A DNA stretch of 64,000 nucleotides from Bacteroides ihuae (GTDB lineage: Bacteria > Bacteroidota > Bacteroidia > Bacteroidales > Bacteroidaceae), in contig NZ_FNVX01000006.1 of assembly GCF_900104585.1 (NCBI RefSeq), forward strand, positions 558,001-622,000, read 5' to 3'. The stretch's first letter is position 1. Every line of letters starts with the position of its first letter. The notes beneath the pieces were generated by a model. The model saw only the letters and a program-made list of their open reading frames with translations. It made no database searches and was not told where the DNA came from. A program made the position numbers and the translations under genes. Below are positions 1-8,683 of the stretch, piece by piece.

Positions 1-770
1 GCTTTGCCAAAGAAACGCATACGGCAGTGTTACTCATCGGACATATTAATAAGGAAGGAAGCATTGCCGGACCTAAGGTCTTGGAACATATCGTGGACGC
101 AGTATTGCAGTTTGAAGGAGACCAGCATTATATGTATCGCATCTTACGAAGCATTAAAAACCGCTTTGGAAGCACCGCCGAACTAGGCATCTATGAAATG
201 AGACAAGATGGATTGCGGCAAGTGAGTAACCCGTCAGAGCTACTGTTATCTCAAGATCATGAAGGAATGAGCGGAGTAGCTATCGCTTCGGCTATAGAAG
301 GAGTAAGACCGTTCCTCATCGAAACGCAAGCATTGGTGAGCTCAGCCGTTTATGGCAATCCCCAACGTTCGGCTACAGGATTCGACCTTCGGAGAATGAA
401 CATGCTCTTAGCTGTGTTAGAGAAACGAGTCGGTTTTAAACTGGCCCAAAAAGATGTGTTTCTCAATATCGCCGGCGGACTAAAAGTAAATGATCCGGCC
501 ATAGACTTGGCAGTGATCAGTGCGATCCTATCCTCCAACATGGATACAAGCATAGAATCGGATATTGCGATGGCAGGCGAAATAGGACTTTCGGGTGAGA
601 TTCGTCCGGTAAACCGCATAGAACAACGCATCGGCGAGGCAGAGAAGTTAGGCTTCAAACGATTTGTATTGCCCAAATATAATTTGCAAGGAATTGATAC
701 GAAGAGAATAAAGATAGAACTGATACCTGTCAGAAAGGTGGAAGAAGCTTTCAGAACCTTGTTTGGATAG
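1..770 (+). CDS. radA: DNA repair protein RadA (Sms), C-terminal part; 5' end outside window
   Basis: RadA is a RecA-like ATPase that promotes branch migration during recombination repair in the cytoplasm. The reading frame is open from base 3, so this is the last 255 residues of a protein normally about 455 long. The zinc finger and Walker A motif lie upstream of the window. Visible are the end of the ATPase core (LLIGHINKEG, IAGPKVLEHIVD), the family-specific KNRFG motif near residue 52 of the fragment followed by ELGIYEM, and the Lon-protease-like C-terminal domain (DLAVISAIL, GEIGLSGEIRPV) that lacks protease function in this family. It ends with TAG, 90 bp before the next gene. The identification is firm; only completeness is limited by the window edge. 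Confidence 0.95.
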   Translation, partial: FAKETHTAVLLIGHINKEGSIAGPKVLEHIVDAVLQFEGDQHYMYRILRSIKNRFGSTAELGIYEMRQDGLRQVSNPSELLLSQDHEGMSGVAIASAIEGVRPFLIETQALVSSAVYGNPQRSATGFDLRRMNMLLAVLEKRVGFKLAQKDVFLNIAGGLKVNDPAIDLAVISAILSSNMDTSIESDIAMAGEIGLSGEIRPVNRIEQRIGEAEKLGFKRFVLPKYNLQGIDTKRIKIELIPVRKVEEAFRTLFG

Positions 771-860
771 AGCAAGCAAAGTAATAGGGTTAAGTACAGC
801 TTAAAGAACAAGAAGCACTCTAATCTGTTAATCTATAGTGGAATACATAAATAGTAAACA

Positions 861-2459
861 ATGATACAAGAATACCAGTTAAGAATTCTGCCAGAACAGG
901 CAGCCAGCGAACAAGTACTGAAACAGTATATTGCACGTGAAAAAGGTTTAAACCTTGATAAAATAACCGCTACACGCACTCTGAAACGAAGCATTGACGC
1001 ACGTCAACGAACGATATTGGTGAACCTGAGTGTAAGGGTTTACATCAATGAAACACCTGCAGACGATGAATATCTACAGACTGTATATAATAATGTGGAA
1101 GACAAACCACAAGTGATTGTGGTGGGAGCAGGTCCGGGTGGACTGTTTGCTGCTTTGCGACTTATTGAACTGGGATTAAGACCGATTCTGGTGGAACGTG
1201 GCAAGAGCGTACGCGAACGAAAAACGGATATTGCTCTGATTAGTAAGGAGCACACCATTGATCCTGAATCAAATTATAGTTTCGGAGAAGGTGGTGCTGG
1301 TGCGTTCTCGGATGGTAAATTATATACTCGTAGTAAAAAGCGGGGAAACGTGGATAAGATACTGAACGTCTTCTGCCAACATGGAGCAAGTACCTCTATT
1401 TTGGCCGATGCGCATCCACACATTGGTACAGACAAGTTGCCAAAGGTGATTGAGAACATGCGAAATACGATCCTAGCTTGCGGTGGAGAGGTGCACTTCG
1501 ATACACGAATGGATGCATTAATCATCAAAGACAACAAACTGGAAGGCATCGAAACAAATACAGGAAAGACATTCCTCGGTCCGGTAATATTGGCTACAGG
1601 TCATTCTGCTCGAGATGTATACCGCTGGTTGGCAGCCAACAATGTAGCTATTGAGCCCAAAGGCTTGGCCGTAGGTATTCGCTTAGAGCATCCTTCAGAG
1701 CTAATTGACCAAATACAATATCACAACCAAGCAGGACGGGGCAAGTATTTGCCAGCTGCAGAGTATAGTTTCGTCACACAGATAGACGGGCGTGGAGTGT
1801 ATAGCTTCTGCATGTGCCCGGGTGGGTTTGTTGTCCCTGCGGCTACAGGTCCGGAACAAGTGGTAGTCAATGGCATGTCTCCCTCTAACCGTGGCTCGAA
1901 ATGGAGCAATGCAGGCATGGTCGTTGAGATACAGCCCGAGGATGAGGAGATAGATAAATGGATGGCAAGCAACGGTATAACGGAAGACGACACACCTTCC
2001 GTACTTAAAACTCTTCGGTTTCAGGAAGAGGTTGAGAGGCAAAGTTGGCTGCAAGGAGGTATGAAGCAAACAGCTCCTGCACAACGCATGGTCGACTTTA
2101 CGAACCGTAAGCTAGGCAGCGAATTACCGAAATCATCTTATAGTCCGGGACTACTAGCCTCTCCCCTACACTTTTGGTTACCTGGCTTCATCTCGAAGCG
2201 ATTGTCGCAAGCCTTCATCCAGTTTGGCCGCACAAGCCACGGCTTTCTGACCAACGAAGCGGTACTGATTGGAGTAGAAACACGTACCTCATCACCTGTG
2301 CGCATCGTACGCGACAAAGAAACCCTGCAGCACATTGTTGTAAAGGGACTTTTTCCTTGCGGTGAAGGAGCAGGATATGCTGGTGGCATCGTTTCGGCAG
2401 GTATTGACGGAGAACATTGTGCTGAGGCTGTTGCCGCATTTCTCAATCACGCAATATAA
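861..2459 (+). CDS. FAD-dependent dehydrogenase (COG2509 type)
   Basis: This is a 532-residue flavoprotein, expected in the cytoplasm. The first 80 residues form a small domain typical of this family. A Rossmann dinucleotide-binding motif follows (VVGAGPGG, residues 87-94), then an ERG motif after the second strand, an FGEGGAGAFSDGKL segment, an ATGHSARD segment, and a C-terminal FAD-closing motif (PCGEGAGYAGGI near residue 500). Length and motif order match the uncharacterised COG2509 dehydrogenases, whose substrate is unknown. The LuxR-type regulator starts 11 bp after its stop, so the two are probably cotranscribed. Family assignment is secure, function open. Confidence 0.85.
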   Translation: MIQEYQLRILPEQAASEQVLKQYIAREKGLNLDKITATRTLKRSIDARQRTILVNLSVRVYINETPADDEYLQTVYNNVEDKPQVIVVGAGPGGLFAALRLIELGLRPILVERGKSVRERKTDIALISKEHTIDPESNYSFGEGGAGAFSDGKLYTRSKKRGNVDKILNVFCQHGASTSILADAHPHIGTDKLPKVIENMRNTILACGGEVHFDTRMDALIIKDNKLEGIETNTGKTFLGPVILATGHSARDVYRWLAANNVAIEPKGLAVGIRLEHPSELIDQIQYHNQAGRGKYLPAAEYSFVTQIDGRGVYSFCMCPGGFVVPAATGPEQVVVNGMSPSNRGSKWSNAGMVVEIQPEDEEIDKWMASNGITEDDTPSVLKTLRFQEEVERQSWLQGGMKQTAPAQRMVDFTNRKLGSELPKSSYSPGLLASPLHFWLPGFISKRLSQAFIQFGRTSHGFLTNEAVLIGVETRTSSPVRIVRDKETLQHIVVKGLFPCGEGAGYAGGIVSAGIDGEHCAEAVAAFLNHAI

Positions 2460-2470
2460 CTTGCTGCCTT

Positions 2471-3031
2471 ATGGAAATAGCAATCATTAATCCGGACACA
2501 CTCTCGGCCATCGGGCTAAAAAAGCTCCTTGGCGAGATAAGTCCGGAGTTCGTTATTCGCACATTTGCGGACTACGGCTCATTGGCTGATGACACACCCG
2601 ACATGTACACGTGGTATTTCATCTCTTCTCAGACCTACGTTCTTTATAACTCGTTCTTCCTGCCACGGAAAGAGAAAACAGTGATTCTGATGCACGGTAT
2701 CAGTTTTAACACTCCATCGGCGGGTAACCATATACTCAATATGTTTCTGCCAGAAAAAATGATGAAGGCAGAACTGACCAAATTCTTCTCGGATAGTATT
2801 CCACTTAGTATGCTGCAAGACGAAGCGGAACTATCGCCTCGAGAGATAGAAGTTTTGGTGCTGGTCACGAAAGGTTTTATTAATAAGGAAATAGCCGATA
2901 AACTGAACATTAGCCTGACCACCGTCATCACTCATCGCAAAAATATCACAGAAAAGCTTGGAATAAAATCTGTTTCGGGACTCACTATGTATGCTGTGAT
3001 GAACGGATACGTGGAAGCCGACAGAATATAA
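2471..3031 (+). CDS. LuxR-family regulator with degenerate receiver domain
   Basis: A 186-residue DNA-binding protein. Residues about 122-182 form a clear LuxR/GerE helix-turn-helix (LSPREIEVLVLVTKGF, NKEIADKLNISLTTV, HRKNITEKLGI). The N-terminal 110 residues start like a response-regulator receiver (IAIINPDTLSAIGLKKLL), but the paired acidic residues are replaced and I see no convincing phosphorylatable aspartate. The domain is therefore likely a pseudo-receiver controlled by something other than a histidine kinase. It lies 11 bp after the FAD dehydrogenase and 143 bp before a TonB-dependent receptor on the same strand, so control of that receptor is a reasonable inference. No cognate kinase gene is adjacent. 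Confidence 0.82.
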   Translation: MEIAIINPDTLSAIGLKKLLGEISPEFVIRTFADYGSLADDTPDMYTWYFISSQTYVLYNSFFLPRKEKTVILMHGISFNTPSAGNHILNMFLPEKMMKAELTKFFSDSIPLSMLQDEAELSPREIEVLVLVTKGFINKEIADKLNISLTTVITHRKNITEKLGIKSVSGLTMYAVMNGYVEADRI

Positions 3032-3174
3032 TCCTCATAAATTAGGATTGCAGGAGCGCAATCTTTCATGTTACTTTGTACTCGAAAATTTCATCCTCGA
3101 AGTTCGCTGATAGCAACATCACGATGATGCACTGACTTCGCAAACTTCTCCATGAACTAAAAGCAAGTAACATA

Positions 3175-5424
3175 ATGAAAAAAAACTGTATCCTTGTTGC
3201 TCTAGCAATGCTAGGCACAATCAATGTATGGGCAGATGACGTACCTAAAGACACACTAAAGGTGGTGGATGTGGAAGAGGTAGTCGTAATTGCCACCCCA
3301 AAAGAAAATCGTAAACTGCGCGAACAACCATCATCCTCCACTATTTTGTCTCAACAAGACATGCGAGACAATCAGGTGACTTCTCTAAAAAGCCTCACTG
3401 CTGTGGTACCGAACTTGTTTATACCCGACTATGGTTCTAAGCTGACTTCAGCTATATACATCAGAGGTGTAGGCTCGCGCATCAATAACCCAAGCGTAGG
3501 ACTTTACGTAGACAATGTGCCTTATATGGACAAGTCGGCCTTCGACTTTAATTACGCTGACATTGAACGAATCGACGTTCTACGTGGTCCACAAGGTACT
3601 CTTTACGGGCGTAGTGCTATGGGCGGACTTATTCGCGTATACACGAAATCGCCCTTCACCTACCAAGGTACCGACCTTAGACTAAGTGCGGGTACCTACA
3701 ATCAATATAGTGCCTCAGTAACCCATTATCACCGAGTATCTAATAAATTTGCGTTCTCTACCGGAGCCTTTTACGATTATGCGGGAGGCTTCTTTAAGAA
3801 TGCCTATCTGAATAAAAAGATTGATCGTAGCAATTCTGCTGGTGGACGCTTTCGTGGTATCTACCTACCTACCGAGAATTTGAAAGTCGACCTGAATGTG
3901 AGTTACGAATATGGCGATCAAGGTGGATATCCCTATGGACTCTACGATAAGACAACAGGTAAAACGGCTGATCCGGCTTACAATGAGGAAAGCAAATACT
4001 ACCGCAACCTACTCAATGCCGGGCTCAATCTGGAGTATCAGGGAAAAGGTTTCACTTTAAGCTCTGTCTCAGGATTTCAGCATCTAAGAGATCGTATGTT
4101 TATGGATCAGGATTTCACTACAGATAGTCTGTATACAATCGTCCAGAAACAAAAGCAGAATACGGTTAGTCAAGAATTTACTTTCAAAGGAGGCAGCGAT
4201 AAAGGTTGGCAATGGGTAGCCGGCGTATCCGGATTCTATCAGTGGCTAAAAATGGATGCCCCTGTAACCTTTAAGGAGAGTGGCATCAACATGATACAAG
4301 GATACATGGATCAAGCCATGGCAGCAACTCCGGTAAGGGTGAAGATACTTGATGCGACGATGCCTGTATACGGTAATTTTGATACACCAACTATGGGAGC
4401 GGCTATTTTCCACGAAAGTACTTTCAATCGGCTAATTTGGGATGGGCTAAGCCTTACTGTGGGGTTACGTGCCGATTATGAGAATATGGAAATCACTCAT
4501 GATACCCACGCCACCCTCAACACACAAACCTACATGAATGGTTCGCCAATGGGAGGAGTAACAGCTAACGATTATACGATAAACGGAAAGGAGAAAGATG
4601 ATTACTGGATTCTTCTTCCTAAGTTTGCCTTGAAATATGCTTTCAATAACCAGAATAATATTTATGCATCCGTTAGCCGAGGCTACAGAAGTGGAGGTTA
4701 TAATGTGCAGATGTTCTCCGACCTTATACAAAAACAGATGACAAGCCAGCCTGGTAGCACCACTAGTGCCAGCGTAAAGGACGTTATCAGTTACGACCCC
4801 GAATATGCGTGGAACTATGAGTTGGGTAGCCACCTCACTCTTTGGGAAGGGAAATTATGGGCAGACGTAGCCGCATTTGTGATGGATACCAGAGACCAGC
4901 AAATCGCACAATTCTCGCCAAGTGAGATGGGACGCATGATGGTCAACGCGGCACACAGTCGCAGTTACGGTGGTGAAGCATCTTTACGAGCCAACCTGAC
5001 GGATGCGCTTAGCGTAAATACAAGTTACGGATATACGCACGCTACCTTTATCGACTTTAATGACGGTACGGCAGATTATAAAGATAAGTTCGTTCCTTTC
5101 ATCCCCAAACAAACGCTAACCGTAGGTGCACAATATACCGTGAAAGGTGATGAGCATTCCATGTTCGACGAAGTACGCTTCATTGCCAATTACTCGGGAG
5201 CAGGCAAGATCTATTGGACGGAGAAGAATGACGTGGCACAAAACTTCTATGGCACTGTAAACTGGAAGATTTGTACTTCCATAGGCAATGCACAGATAGA
5301 TTTATGGTCGCGTAACTTCCTGAACAAGGAGTACAATACCTTCTACTTTGAATCTTCAAGCAAAGGATTTGCACAGAAAGCACGCCCTATGCAGTTCGGA
5401 GTAGATCTGCGCTGTCGATTTTAA
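3175..5424 (+). CDS. TonB-dependent outer membrane receptor
   Basis: A 749-residue outer-membrane active transporter. It has a signal peptide (about residues 1-20, ending near VWADD), a TonB-box-like region (VEEVVVIATP), and a plug domain with IERIDVLRGPQGTLYGRSAMGG near residues 125-145. A long beta-barrel follows, closing with an aromatic C-terminus (CRF). There is no CarboxypepD-like N-terminal extension and no SusD partner, so it resembles siderophore, haem or cofactor receptors more than a glycan SusC. The substrate cannot be read from sequence. The LuxR-type regulator directly upstream is the likely controller. Downstream (5425-5951) lies the dispersed repeat, which on the minus strand transcribes toward this gene's 3' end. 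Confidence 0.9.
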   Translation: MKKNCILVALAMLGTINVWADDVPKDTLKVVDVEEVVVIATPKENRKLREQPSSSTILSQQDMRDNQVTSLKSLTAVVPNLFIPDYGSKLTSAIYIRGVGSRINNPSVGLYVDNVPYMDKSAFDFNYADIERIDVLRGPQGTLYGRSAMGGLIRVYTKSPFTYQGTDLRLSAGTYNQYSASVTHYHRVSNKFAFSTGAFYDYAGGFFKNAYLNKKIDRSNSAGGRFRGIYLPTENLKVDLNVSYEYGDQGGYPYGLYDKTTGKTADPAYNEESKYYRNLLNAGLNLEYQGKGFTLSSVSGFQHLRDRMFMDQDFTTDSLYTIVQKQKQNTVSQEFTFKGGSDKGWQWVAGVSGFYQWLKMDAPVTFKESGINMIQGYMDQAMAATPVRVKILDATMPVYGNFDTPTMGAAIFHESTFNRLIWDGLSLTVGLRADYENMEITHDTHATLNTQTYMNGSPMGGVTANDYTINGKEKDDYWILLPKFALKYAFNNQNNIYASVSRGYRSGGYNVQMFSDLIQKQMTSQPGSTTSASVKDVISYDPEYAWNYELGSHLTLWEGKLWADVAAFVMDTRDQQIAQFSPSEMGRMMVNAAHSRSYGGEASLRANLTDALSVNTSYGYTHATFIDFNDGTADYKDKFVPFIPKQTLTVGAQYTVKGDEHSMFDEVRFIANYSGAGKIYWTEKNDVAQNFYGTVNWKICTSIGNAQIDLWSRNFLNKEYNTFYFESSSKGFAQKARPMQFGVDLRCRF

Positions 5425-5676
5425 AAGAAACGGACAGAAACATCGCCTGCGAGATTCAGCCCGTAGGCTATGTAACTTCCAGATCATACTCACAGAGAAA
5501 CTACAAGAATGAACTCATTCTTGTCAAGAGACGATTTATAAATGATTAACGGAAAGAATGCTTCTTGAAAACAAATAGACGTATTTCGGGTAACAACAAG
5601 AGGAAATCCAAGTTTCATTAGGAGTTATTCCGATAACAAATAGGCATCTTGGTGAAGAGAAACCGTCTTTCGACCG

Positions 5677-5715
5677 AAGAGAACCGTGCAGTTGAGGCAA
5701 CTGCACGGTTCTCTT
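5677..5715. repeat. Long perfect hairpin (18-bp stem, 3-nt loop) in repeat copy 1
   Basis: AAGAGAACCGTGCAGTTG (5677-5694) pairs perfectly with CAACTGCACGGTTCTCTT (5698-5715) around AGG. Copy 2 has the same stem, with a compensated T-A to A-T change and a G-C to G-U change near the loop. There is no T-run next to it, so it is not a canonical terminator. Confidence 0.85.
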
Positions 5716-5759
5716 GCTTCTTCACAGCCCTTCTTGAAGCTGTTTGATGCAGTGGTGCC

Positions 5760-5828
5760 AAAAAAAAGAGGAAAGCCGTAGCTTCCCTCTTTTACTGTAG
5801 TTTAATCTGAATATATTTTATGATTACT
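5760..5828 (-). ncRNA. Predicted small RNA, copy 1
   Basis: On the minus strand a -33 TTGAC (5863-5859) and a -7 TATCTTTG (5840-5833) are 20 bp apart, matching the Bacteroides vegetative promoter. Transcription should start near 5827. The RNA then begins with the 26-nt segment (5826-5801) that is identical in copy 2, followed by a stem (AAGAGGGAAGC against GCTTTCCTCTT with one G-U pair) and eight T. Predicted length is about 68 nt. No start codon with a sensible frame is present. The terminator stem differs from copy 2 at positions that keep pairing. It may belong to the paralogous FopS sRNAs reported in B. thetaiotaomicron, but I cannot confirm this. Confidence 0.65.
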
Positions 5829-5832
5829 CTTA

Positions 5833-5863
5833 CAAAGATAATACATCAAACAAACAAAGTCAA
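5833..5863 (-). promoter_or_regulatory. Promoter of small RNA copy 1
   Basis: TTGAC at 5863-5859 and TATCTTTG at 5840-5833 on the minus strand, with 20 bp between TTG and TATCTTTG. The same motifs with the same spacing occur in copy 2, while eight bases in between vary freely. Confidence 0.7.
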
Positions 5864-5951
5864 GCTTTTCCAGAGAAAAAGCATTCTTGTTCCGGCGTAT
5901 CATTCAGACAAAGCAAAGCATTCACTGAAAGGCTTTGCTCTCTGTTCCCGC

Positions 5952-6860
5952 TTACTGATTGATCGCCCCGCAAGAAGGACAAACTCCTTTTTCTTTGAGC
6001 TTCCTACCACATTGCCCACACCGATACTTATAGCCCATGCTGCAACGCATCCGTTTGAAGCAAATCCACGCAAAAACAAGCAAGAAAGCATATCCGACAT
6101 AGAAATGAGTGGTTAGCATAAAGAAGAAGTAACAGAAGATGCAGCACGAAAGAAGCCCCAGCAAGTAGAAGAAAGCTGCAGTAGTAGTCAGCTGACGAAA
6201 CAAATCATCGAGCACAGCTAGCGTAACAATAATAAATAACCAGATGCTAAGCAAGAATACGCAAAGAATAAACGGTACTTTGAAAGGAGACAACGTAGGG
6301 TTAAAATAATAGTATTGCCACGTTTCAGGCACAAAGACCTGTATCGACTCATATATCGTAGCACTGAAGGCCATCAGCAAACAAAGAAATAACGGATATA
6401 CGCTGTCTATGTCATTGAAGTAAACTAGTTGGAGTTGCTTCTTACGAAACGCTCTGAAAAGCCAGAATCCGACAAAAAGAGAAAATATTATAACGAAATA
6501 GGAGGCATGCGTATCGCTAAAAAGATGAATAAACTGCGATATACTATCGGAGGGAACAAATGATTTGACCAGTTCTTTTTCACGAATCCAACCTTGCACC
6601 TCCTGCGTATGAGCCACTTTCACCCAAACACTGTCAATACTATCTTTGGGGTGGACTGCAAATTCAGCAACGACTACACGAGCACCTTTAGGGAGAATAA
6701 TGTAGGAATCTTTAATAGGCAGACGTTCCAGTTCTACTGAATCGGCATAAACCTCCATATTAGTGTTTTTCTTCACCACACTCACCTCTCCTTTTTCACG
6801 AGGATAATGGCACGATGCCAAGCCTATCAGCAACAAGAAAAACACCACTAACTGTTTCAT
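5952..6860 (-). CDS. Membrane lipoprotein with SH3-like domain and C-terminal zinc ribbon
   Basis: I chose the ATG at 6860, giving 302 residues. It overlaps the rlhA stop as ATGA (6857-6860) and begins with a lipoprotein signal (hydrophobic stretch ending in LASC). A bacterial SH3-like domain follows (about residues 25-100, ending in WVKVAHTQEVQGWIREKEL), then about five hydrophobic segments between residues 110 and 270. The C-terminal zinc ribbon is CGQCGRKLKEKGVCPSCG. With the N-terminus exported and an odd number of membrane passes, the ribbon would face the cytoplasm. The function is unknown. The architecture suggests coupling of an envelope signal to a cytoplasmic partner, which is inference only. 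It is the last gene of the metA-rlhA operon. Confidence 0.75.
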   Translation of the reverse strand: MKQLVVFFLLLIGLASCHYPREKGEVSVVKKNTNMEVYADSVELERLPIKDSYIILPKGARVVVAEFAVHPKDSIDSVWVKVAHTQEVQGWIREKELVKSFVPSDSISQFIHLFSDTHASYFVIIFSLFVGFWLFRAFRKKQLQLVYFNDIDSVYPLFLCLLMAFSATIYESIQVFVPETWQYYYFNPTLSPFKVPFILCVFLLSIWLFIIVTLAVLDDLFRQLTTTAAFFYLLGLLSCCIFCYFFFMLTTHFYVGYAFLLVFAWICFKRMRCSMGYKYRCGQCGRKLKEKGVCPSCGAINQ

Positions 6861-8683
6861 ACTCCGCTCACTTTCATCTGACAATTCTTGCAATCAAAAC
6901 TAAGGCGGAAGCGTTTTCCATCCGTCGACACCAAATAATAAGGCTCCTTATAAGGAGAAGTTCCCTTTTGATGAGTTGGGCACCAACCCATACTATATCT
7001 TAAACAATGCTTACTGAACATCAAAACAGCATCTTCTACCGGTTGCTGTTCATAAGCAGACGCAACCTCTTTCACGCCATGATCATGATAAAAAGAAGCA
7101 GCCATCGGATTCATCACATTACCCAAATAGGTCAGTTGGCTTTGCGGATAGACATGCGTGGTAGGTTTCAGCGTAACTAGCTCACGCCGATAGGTTGTTT
7201 TACGATCAGAAATAAGCTTTTCTACCGCTGTACGACGAAGATCAGCTAGCGCAGACACAGGGAGAAACCAGTTGGCAGAGAAGTCAACATCCACATGGCT
7301 GGCTTCAAAAGGCGTATTGCCTAACTTAGCTAATTGCTCTTTCAGGTTCTTTTCTTGTGGAGTGCGCGCCAACTCCTTCTCTCGTTCAAGAGTGAGGGAA
7401 ACGCTATGATCATCTTCATCTGTAAGAGTGAGAGAGAATCCGAAATTATTCTCAGCGAGTAAGACTTCAACCGATATTTTTCGCTTAGCAGACTCTCGTG
7501 AGAGCATACGTTCAAACTCTTGGTCAAAGTTACGGTACAGTTTGGTACGGGGTTTTATCTTTGGCATCTCTTGCAGATAGAGTTTGTTTCCATCTACACG
7601 ATTGATGCGGAAACCTTGCAAATGTTCTTGCTCGTCGAGGTAGCACACTCCATCACCATTGTTAAACGACTTCACGCCAGCTACCGTGAGATAGTTACCT
7701 CGTAGTTCTTTGACTACACCCATTTCCTCGCCAAGCGACTTAGGCGTATCAAACGAACATACATCATCCGAACGACCGTAAAGATTATAGTTGGTGAAAC
7801 CTCGGCTAAAACTCTTATCAAGTTGAGGAGTAAATTCGTATCGACAAGTTCCGGATGAAGCACGTACGTATTCCTCTCTACGAGCAAAGATAGCATCCAG
7901 CTTTTGTCGGTAAGCAGCCGTAACATTCTTCACGTACGACACATCTTTCAATCTCCCTTCAATCTTCAAGGAAGTAACGCCGACATCGAGTAAACTCTCT
8001 AGTTCTTCACTCTGATTAAGGTCCTTCAACGACAACAGATGTTTATCTTTAACAATCACCTTACCATCGGCATCCACTAAATTGAAAGGTAAACGACAAA
8101 ACTGTGCACACTGACCACGATTGGCGCTACGGCCAAAGCAAGCTTGGCTAACATAGCATTGTCCGCTATAACTCACGCAAAGAGCTCCGTGCACAAAAGC
8201 CTCAAGTGCCACCGAAGGGCAGGCTTGGTGTATACCACGTATTTCAGCTAAAGAGAGTTCGCGGGCAAGTACCACTTGAGTAAATCCGGCTTCAGAAAGA
8301 AAAGTAACCTTTTCCGGTGTACGGTTATCAGTCTGCGTACTGGCGTGCAATGGTATAGGCGGTAGTTTCATACGTAAGATGCCCATATCTTGCACAATCA
8401 AAGCATCCACCCCTATCCGATATAGTTCTCCTATCATCTCTTCCGTTTCAGCCAACTCCTCTTCTTTCAAAATCGTGTTTACGGCAACATAGATACGAGC
8501 GTTATACAGATGGGCATGCTCCACAAGAGCAGCTATATCTTCCATAGAATTGCCGGCAGCCGAGCGTGCACCAAACTTAGGCGCACCGATATAAACCGCA
8601 TCCGCCCCATGGTTTATGGCTTCCATACCACACTCCAGGTTCTTCGCCGGAGCCAGTAATTCTATCTTTCGCGATTTTATCAT
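6857..8683 (-). CDS. rlhA: 23S rRNA 5-hydroxycytidine C2501 synthase RlhA (peptidase U32 family)
   Basis: A 608-residue U32-family protein that resembles E. coli RlhA (YdcP) along its whole length rather than the shorter TrhP/YegQ. The N-terminal barrel has [22 protein letters not shown] and [14 protein letters not shown]. The U32 signature is [18 protein letters not shown] near residue 175, then [17 protein letters not shown]. The C-terminal region keeps the paired cysteines ([12 protein letters not shown] and [10 protein letters not shown]) that end the RlhA subgroup. RlhA hydroxylates C2501 of 23S rRNA using prephenate-linked chemistry. It overlaps metA by ATGA at 8680-8683 and the next gene by ATGA, so the three are translationally coupled. 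Confidence 0.85.
   Translation of the reverse strand: MIKSRKIELLAPAKNLECGMEAINHGADAVYIGAPKFGARSAAGNSMEDIAALVEHAHLYNARIYVAVNTILKEEELAETEEMIGELYRIGVDALIVQDMGILRMKLPPIPLHASTQTDNRTPEKVTFLSEAGFTQVVLARELSLAEIRGIHQACPSVALEAFVHGALCVSYSGQCYVSQACFGRSANRGQCAQFCRLPFNLVDADGKVIVKDKHLLSLKDLNQSEELESLLDVGVTSLKIEGRLKDVSYVKNVTAAYRQKLDAIFARREEYVRASSGTCRYEFTPQLDKSFSRGFTNYNLYGRSDDVCSFDTPKSLGEEMGVVKELRGNYLTVAGVKSFNNGDGVCYLDEQEHLQGFRINRVDGNKLYLQEMPKIKPRTKLYRNFDQEFERMLSRESAKRKISVEVLLAENNFGFSLTLTDEDDHSVSLTLEREKELARTPQEKNLKEQLAKLGNTPFEASHVDVDFSANWFLPVSALADLRRTAVEKLISDRKTTYRRELVTLKPTTHVYPQSQLTYLGNVMNPMAASFYHDHGVKEVASAYEQQPVEDAVLMFSKHCLRYSMGWCPTHQKGTSPYKEPYYLVSTDGKRFRLSFDCKNCQMKVSGV

Larger units (their letters stand above)
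5585..5868 (-). repeat. Dispersed intergenic repeat, copy 1 (promoter, short RNA, long hairpin, conserved tail)
   Basis: This stretch is repeated in inverse orientation at about 51889-52145. Read on the minus strand the shared blocks, in order, are: a promoter (CTTGACTTTG, 8 variable bases, ATGTATTATCTTTG); a 26-bp block identical in both copies (5801-5826); a terminator hairpin with eight T; a spacer of different length (about 39 against 20 bp); AAGCAAGAGAACCGTGCA plus its inverted partner; a block containing AAAGACGGTTTCTCTTCAC; nine variable bases; TATTTGTTATC and AATAACTCCTAATGAAA. Conserved blocks separated by freely varying spacers argue for selected function. No reading frame is shared. 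The rest of 5425-5584 shows no gene. Confidence 0.85.

Noticed and set aside
5820..6116. A 98-codon plus-strand frame after repeat copy 1
   Set aside because: Antisense to the zinc-ribbon end of the well-supported lipoprotein gene, with no family similarity and no ribosome site.
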